Shown in pieces: positions 60,610 through 64,000 of a stretch of DNA of 64,000 nucleotides. The number at the start of each line of letters is the position of its first letter. Position 1 is the stretch's first letter. The stretch comes from Sambucus nigra (taxonomy: Eukaryota; Streptophyta; Magnoliopsida; Dipsacales; Adoxaceae). The stretch spans positions 81,066,751 to 81,130,750 of the forward strand of contig OX422223.1 of assembly GCA_949130495.1 (NCBI GenBank), given 5' to 3'. The notes beneath the pieces are model-generated. The model ran no database searches, was not told the origin of the DNA, and worked only from the letters and a program-made list of their open reading frames with translations. The position numbers and the translations under genes are program-made.

Positions 60610-60740
60610 TATGTAGATAAAAAAAAACCTGCAATGAACTGAAAAGTACGAGAGTGAAAAAGCTGTGTAATTAATTCTTCAAATCTTAATCAATACAACA
60701 GATATGTAGATCCAAAAAAAAAACCTACAATGACTTAAAA

Positions 60741-61140
60741 AGTCCCAGAAAATCTCAATCAAAGAAGGAGGGAAGAAGGCATACCTGATTAGAAAGAGAA
60801 AGGGGAGGCAACTGTTAGAGGTTGTGGGGTTCGGGTAGGGGAGTGGCAGTGTCATAGATGGTTGCAGCGACGGTAGGAGGGAGCGACAGGCGACGATGGC
60901 AGGGCGGCGATGGCAGGGCAGGGTGGGGCGGTAGGTGAGATTTTATAAGTGTGTGTGTTCAATTTTGTGAGCGTGGTGGGGCAGGGCAGCGCGATGCAAA
61001 GACGATAGGAGGAGGGGGAGGGGCGGGGCGGCAGGTGAGAGGGAGAGAGGGATAGGGTTTGGAGAGGGGTTGGTTCGTGAGAGGGAGAGAGAGGCAGAGA
61101 ATGAGATGTCGGGGAGGGCAACGGGGTTTGGAGGTTAAGT
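60741..61140. other. GC-richer segment of Helitron 3, origin unknown
   Basis: GGCGG/GGCAGG-rich on plus (60840-61030), unlike the AT-rich surroundings. A minus frame of 110 codons is Pro/Ser/Leu-rich and unrecognised. It may be captured gene sequence (for instance promoter or 5' exon), but nothing confirms it. Confidence 0.3.
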
Positions 61141-61262
61141 TGTCTCATTTTCCACATCACAATGGGTATAATCCTACGTGGCACAATCTCAGACCCTTAG
61201 ATCGCTCAAAAAAATTCAATCCCCACCGTTGATTTTTTGGAACAGTAAAACACCCCCCTCTC

Positions 61263-61263
<1 letters not shown>

Positions 61264-61295
<32 letters not shown>
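61264..61295. repeat. (TA)n microsatellite
   Basis: Short TA run between the distal end of Helitron-like element 3 and the first MITE copy. Confidence 0.9.
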
Positions 61296-61298
<3 letters not shown>

Positions 61299-61300
61299 TC

Positions 61301-61481
61301 ATGCTCTTGTGCGGACTAGTCCGCATTGTAAGAATGCGGACCAGACATGTGTCACCTGGCGGTGAGCCCAGAAAAGAGAAAGAGTGTGCCTATAATTTAG
61401 GCGATAATTTCTAGGCGCACCATTAGGTGACACATGTCCGATCCGCATTCTTAAAACGAGGATTAATCCGCACAAGAGCAT
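61301..61481. mobile_element. Micron-like MITE, copy 1
   Basis: Ends ATGCTCTTGTGCGGAC and GTCCGCACAAGAGCAT-like form ~60-bp terminal inverted repeats including ACATGTGTCACCTGG/GTGACACATGT. TA runs lie on both sides. The element is ~180 bp with no coding capacity. Rice 'micron' MITEs likewise sit in TA microsatellites; relationship here is by analogy. Confidence 0.8.
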
Positions 61482-61500
61482 TATATATATATATATATAT

Positions 61501-61687
61501 TGATAGCATACTATGAGGTGTCTGTGGCAGCTTACGTGCACCTCGACTAATCTCCATTCGCGGTTCGTGGCTTCCGCTGGCCAAGCATTATTTTGACAGT
61601 GCTGGGGATTGAACTGGGACCAAACCCAATCTACCCCAAGACTGTTCCAGTGGTAGCCTTATACCACTGGACCAAGAGGCTTGGTTG
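61501..61687 (-). mobile_element. Au-like SINE (tRNA-derived)
   Basis: On minus it starts with a tRNA-like region: A-box-like TGGTCCAGTGGTATAAGG (61658-61675) and B-box-like AGTTCAATCCC (61608-61618). The 3' part carries GTCGAGGTGCACGTAAGCTG and CAGACACCTCA, hallmarks of the angiosperm Au SINE family. RNA polymerase III promoter boxes are internal. It lies between two copies of the TA-associated MITE. Confidence 0.82.
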
Positions 61688-61699
61688 TATATATATATA

Positions 61700-61869
61700 C
61701 TTATGCGGACCAGTCCGCATTTTAAGAGTGCGGACTGAACATGTGTCACCTGGCGGTGACCCTAGAAAAGAGAGAGTGTGCTTAAAACTTAGAGGATAAT
61801 TTCTAGGGTCATCGCCATGACACGTATACAATCCGCATTGTTAAAATGTGGGACGATCCTCACAAGAGC

Positions 61870-61871
<2 letters not shown>
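61700..61871. mobile_element. Micron-like MITE, copy 2
   Basis: Same terminal repeats as copy 1 (TTATGCGGACCAGTCCGCAT at the left, CACAAGAGCAT at the right), with a TA run on each side. Confidence 0.8.

Positions 61872-61901
<30 letters not shown>
61872..61901. repeat. (TA)n microsatellite
   Basis: TA run flanking MITE copy 2. Confidence 0.9.
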
Positions 61902-61903
<2 letters not shown>

Positions 61904-61977
61904 TTAAAATTAATGGATTGTTAGGTGTTTTTTTGTTAACGCCATTAAAAAGTCCACTTTTTAGGTCCACTTGTGAT

Positions 61978-63033
61978 CAGTGGCGGACCCAGTATTTTCG
62001 GTCAGGGGATGCGAAATGTTTTTACAAAGGGTGGGGGCTTGGAGACGGGATCCCCCCGAGGCGATTTTTTTAGGGACATTTGCAATTTCTTAACCCTAAA
62101 AATGTTAATATTTATATTCACCCCTTTTTTTCTTTTCAAAATACCCCAACAAAATATTACCCTAAATTTTAAATAAGAATAAAAAAATTCAACATAATTG
62201 CCCTTAATTTGAAAATATATTACAAATTATATTTTGACAATTAAAATTAGCAAAAAATGAGAAAACTAATATAATCACGGATAAACCAATTTCCAACAAA
62301 TCTATATTTTCAAAAATTTAAACAAATATAGGCACGACAATTAAAACTAAACTAATAAATAATTAGTCATTTAAACATTGTGCATTTATTAATTAACATT
62401 TAAAATTGAGGAGTTAAACTAATTTATCACTGAATATTGAAAAAAAATTATTAGTCTTGAAACTTGAATATTAAATTGAAAAAAACATCGTTGAACGCTA
62501 TAAAAAATTAAACTTGCTCAGATGCTCTACTGCTAGACTGCTTGGAACTTCAAAGTTGAAGAGAAGAGATGCTCTGCTTGCTCCGATGATGCCCTGCTCA
62601 GATTAGAATCTCAGATGCTCTGCTTGCTTGGAGTTGGAACTAGGAAGTTGGGTTGGACTTGGGGGGCACTGCTACTGGTTTGCGGATGTGGCGAAGAGCA
62701 GGTGGAGAGGAGGAGAGATGCGCTGGATCTTGTTGTGGGGCGGAGAGGAGAGGATGAGGGAGGGGAGGGGAAGGAGAGTGAGGTTGAAGAGAAGAGATTT
62801 TAGTCTAGGTTAAAATATTTAAAAAACGCATGCATGTGTTGTGTAGAAGAACAAACGCGTGTAGTAGAGAATGAACTATTTCTATTTGTGCCCCCCAAAT
62901 TAAATACCTTCTATTATGGAACATTACACAAAGGTCCAAAAAACAATAAATAAATAGCCTATACTCGGGAAAAAATTCTGAAAATTTAAGGTGGGCAGCC
63001 GACCACCCTCGGGACCACCTAGGTCCGCCTCTG
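61978..63033. mobile_element. Non-autonomous hAT element (1056 bp)
   Basis: Terminal repeats CAGTGGCGGACCCAG and (reverse complement) CAGAGGCGGACCTAG. A perfect 8-bp duplication CTTGTGAT (61970-61977 and 63034-63041) is diagnostic of hAT. The interior is AT-rich with a Cys/Gly-biased short frame at 62615-62803 that shows no hAT transposase motif. It depends on a transposase from elsewhere. Confidence 0.9.
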
Positions 63034-63045
63034 CTTGTGATCATT

Positions 63046-63513
63046 GTTCTAAAAAACTCGCCTAGGCTTGATGATTGGGAGAAACGCCGCGCCTTAAGCC
63101 TTTTACGACCTATTCTTGGTAAAAGGCTTAAGGCGCACTTTTTTTAAACCAAAAATACTTTAGTGAAATGATATCGCCTTTTAAAGATTTTTTTTATAAA
63201 AAACAGACCAATATCTCATTCAAAATATCAAAAGACAAATGGCATCCAAAACCTCTCTCCCTCTCGTAAAAAAAACGCGCGTTTTTTCTTTTTCTTTTTA
63301 TTTTTTCTTAGTATTTTAAAAAATAGTATTTTAGTTTGCATATATTCAGATATATATTAAGGTATGTACCATTTTAGCACTTTTAATAACCTTGTTATAC
63401 TTAAAAATGTTAAAATATATTAAAAAGGCCTAAACGCCTTTTCACGTCTAAGGCACGCCTAGGGTTCTAAGGCTTGCCTCGACTCCTCGGTCACGTCCCG
63501 CATTTTTTAGAAC
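63046..63513. mobile_element. Inverted-repeat element, unclassified MITE-like
   Basis: Ends GTTCTAAAAAACTCGCCTAGG and, reversed, GTTCTAAAAAATGCGGGAC. Inner GCCTTAAGCC/GGCTTAAGGC arms near 63095-63135 form a further hairpin. No clear target duplication or coding sequence. Confidence 0.55.
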
Positions 63514-63515
63514 CT

Positions 63516-63517
<2 letters not shown>

Positions 63518-63588
<71 letters not shown>
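63518..63588. repeat. (TA)n microsatellite
   Basis: About 70 bp of TA directly before MITE copy 3. Confidence 0.96.
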
Positions 63589-63590
<2 letters not shown>

Positions 63591-63770
63591 GCTCCTGTGC
63601 GGACCAGTCCGCATTTTAAGAGTGCGGACCGGACATATGTCACCTGGCGGTGATCAGCCTAGAAATTATCGCCTAAATTATAGGCACACTCTTTCTCTTT
63701 TTTGGTCTCACCGCCAGGTGACACGTGTCCGGTCCGCACTCTTAAAGTGCGGACTGGTCTGCGCAAATAT
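63589..63770. mobile_element. Micron-like MITE, copy 3
   Basis: Starts ATGCTCCTGTGCGGACCAGT and ends near GTCTGCGCAAATAT. The inner CACCTGGCGGTGA / CACCGCCAGGTGACA arms are well conserved. Confidence 0.8.
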
Positions 63771-63771
63771 A

Positions 63772-63952
63772 ATCCTGCTCTTGTGCGGATCGTCCTGCAT
63801 TTTAACAGTGCGGATTGTACACATGTCACCTGGCAATTAGCCTAAAAATTATCGGGTAAATTTTAGGTGCTCTCTCTCTTTTCTGAGCTTACCGTCGGGT
63901 GACACATATCCAGTCCGCACTTTTAAAATGCGAACTAGTCCGCATAAGAGAA

Positions 63953-63953
<1 letters not shown>
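63772..63953. mobile_element. Micron-like MITE, copy 4
   Basis: Directly follows copy 3. It starts TCCTGCTCTTGTGCGGAT and ends AGTCCGCATAAGAGAAGT, then a TA run (63954-63989) follows. Confidence 0.78.
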
Positions 63954-63990
<37 letters not shown>

Positions 63991-64000
63991 GCACGTATTT

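Larger units (their letters stand above)
58918..60740. repeat. ~97-bp tandem units split by solo LTR 2
   Basis: The unit GATCCAAAAAAAAAACCTAC...AACAGATATGT occurs at ~58918-59014, again at 60610-60706, and a partial third copy follows from 60707. The solo LTR inserted at the unit junction, so an original tandem array was interrupted. Confidence 0.75.
57048..61268 (-). mobile_element. Helitron-like element 3, minus strand
   Basis: The minus-strand 3' end has a 7-bp stem (CCGTGCC/GGCACGG, 57060-57077) followed by GGCATTTCA and CTAG|T at 57048. It shares >200 bp of 3' end with elements 1 and 2, and directly abuts the distal end of element 2, a head-to-tail arrangement. Internal sub-repeats of the 3' region occur at 57180-57300, 57360-57480 and 57838-57960 (TTTGTTTATTGGACTA.CCACCCT block). 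A solo LTR lies inside. No Rep/helicase is visible. Confidence 0.62.

Noticed and set aside
60852..61184. 110-codon minus frame rich in Pro/Ser/Leu
   Set aside because: Composition artefact of the GGCGG-rich plus strand; no recognisable domain, though capture of some host sequence there cannot be excluded.
61501..61687. Functional tRNA gene
   Set aside because: Only A- and B-box similarity remains and the 3' half is the Au SINE body; no cloverleaf.

Overview
The window is plant nuclear DNA, most likely from a eudicot. The species cannot be told from the sequence. I found no intact host gene, rRNA gene, tRNA gene or CRISPR array. Nearly all of it is transposable elements at different stages of decay, nested in each other, as in gene-poor heterochromatin. 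Support comes from LTR pairs, target-site duplications (TSDs), primer-binding sites, TG...CA ends and recognisable protein motifs.

Layout. 1-12.8 kb: a decayed CACTA (En/Spm-like) transposase remnant, split by a Gypsy element (1965-12174) whose ~3 kb LTRs enclose an interior with no recognisable pol. 13.3-21.0 kb: a Helitron-like element on the minus strand, holding fragments of host genes and a solo LTR with TSD ACAGT. 21.65-26.58 kb: a deleted Copia element with 1.2 kb LTRs, TSD AATTT, and only a gag zinc-knuckle region left. 26.8-44.2 kb: a decayed Copia pol (Copia-A), split by a minus-strand Copia element (Copia-B, 27421-43073). One LTR of Copia-B is itself split by a young Tekay-like Gypsy element (Gypsy-2, 27574-38399, TSD GCTAA). 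44.9-46.0 kb: a decayed solo LTR. 47.0-61.3 kb: two adjacent Helitron-like elements on the minus strand. The first carries a 60S ribosomal protein L17 gene fragment and hosts Copia-C (49996-56289, TSD TGATT). The second hosts a solo LTR (59015-60609, TSD TATGT). 61.3-64.0 kb: TA microsatellites, four copies of a MITE lying in or beside TA runs, an Au-like SINE, a hAT element with a perfect 8-bp TSD, and another inverted-repeat element.

Order of events inferred from nesting: CACTA, Copia-A and the Helitrons are the older layer. Copia-B, Copia-C, the deleted Copia and the solo LTRs came later. Gypsy-2 is youngest: its LTRs are both 2983 bp and differ at only about 1% by eye. The most notable signals are: (1) Gypsy-2 keeps one reading frame for 1544 codons, broken by six stops that are all TAG; (2) palindromic CpG-containing arrays sit at almost the same offset (~1.11 kb) in the LTRs of both Gypsy families, and the TCGTTCGAACGA version also occurs in an unrelated Copia-type LTR family; (3) a Helitron family here carries fragments of several host genes with splice junctions.
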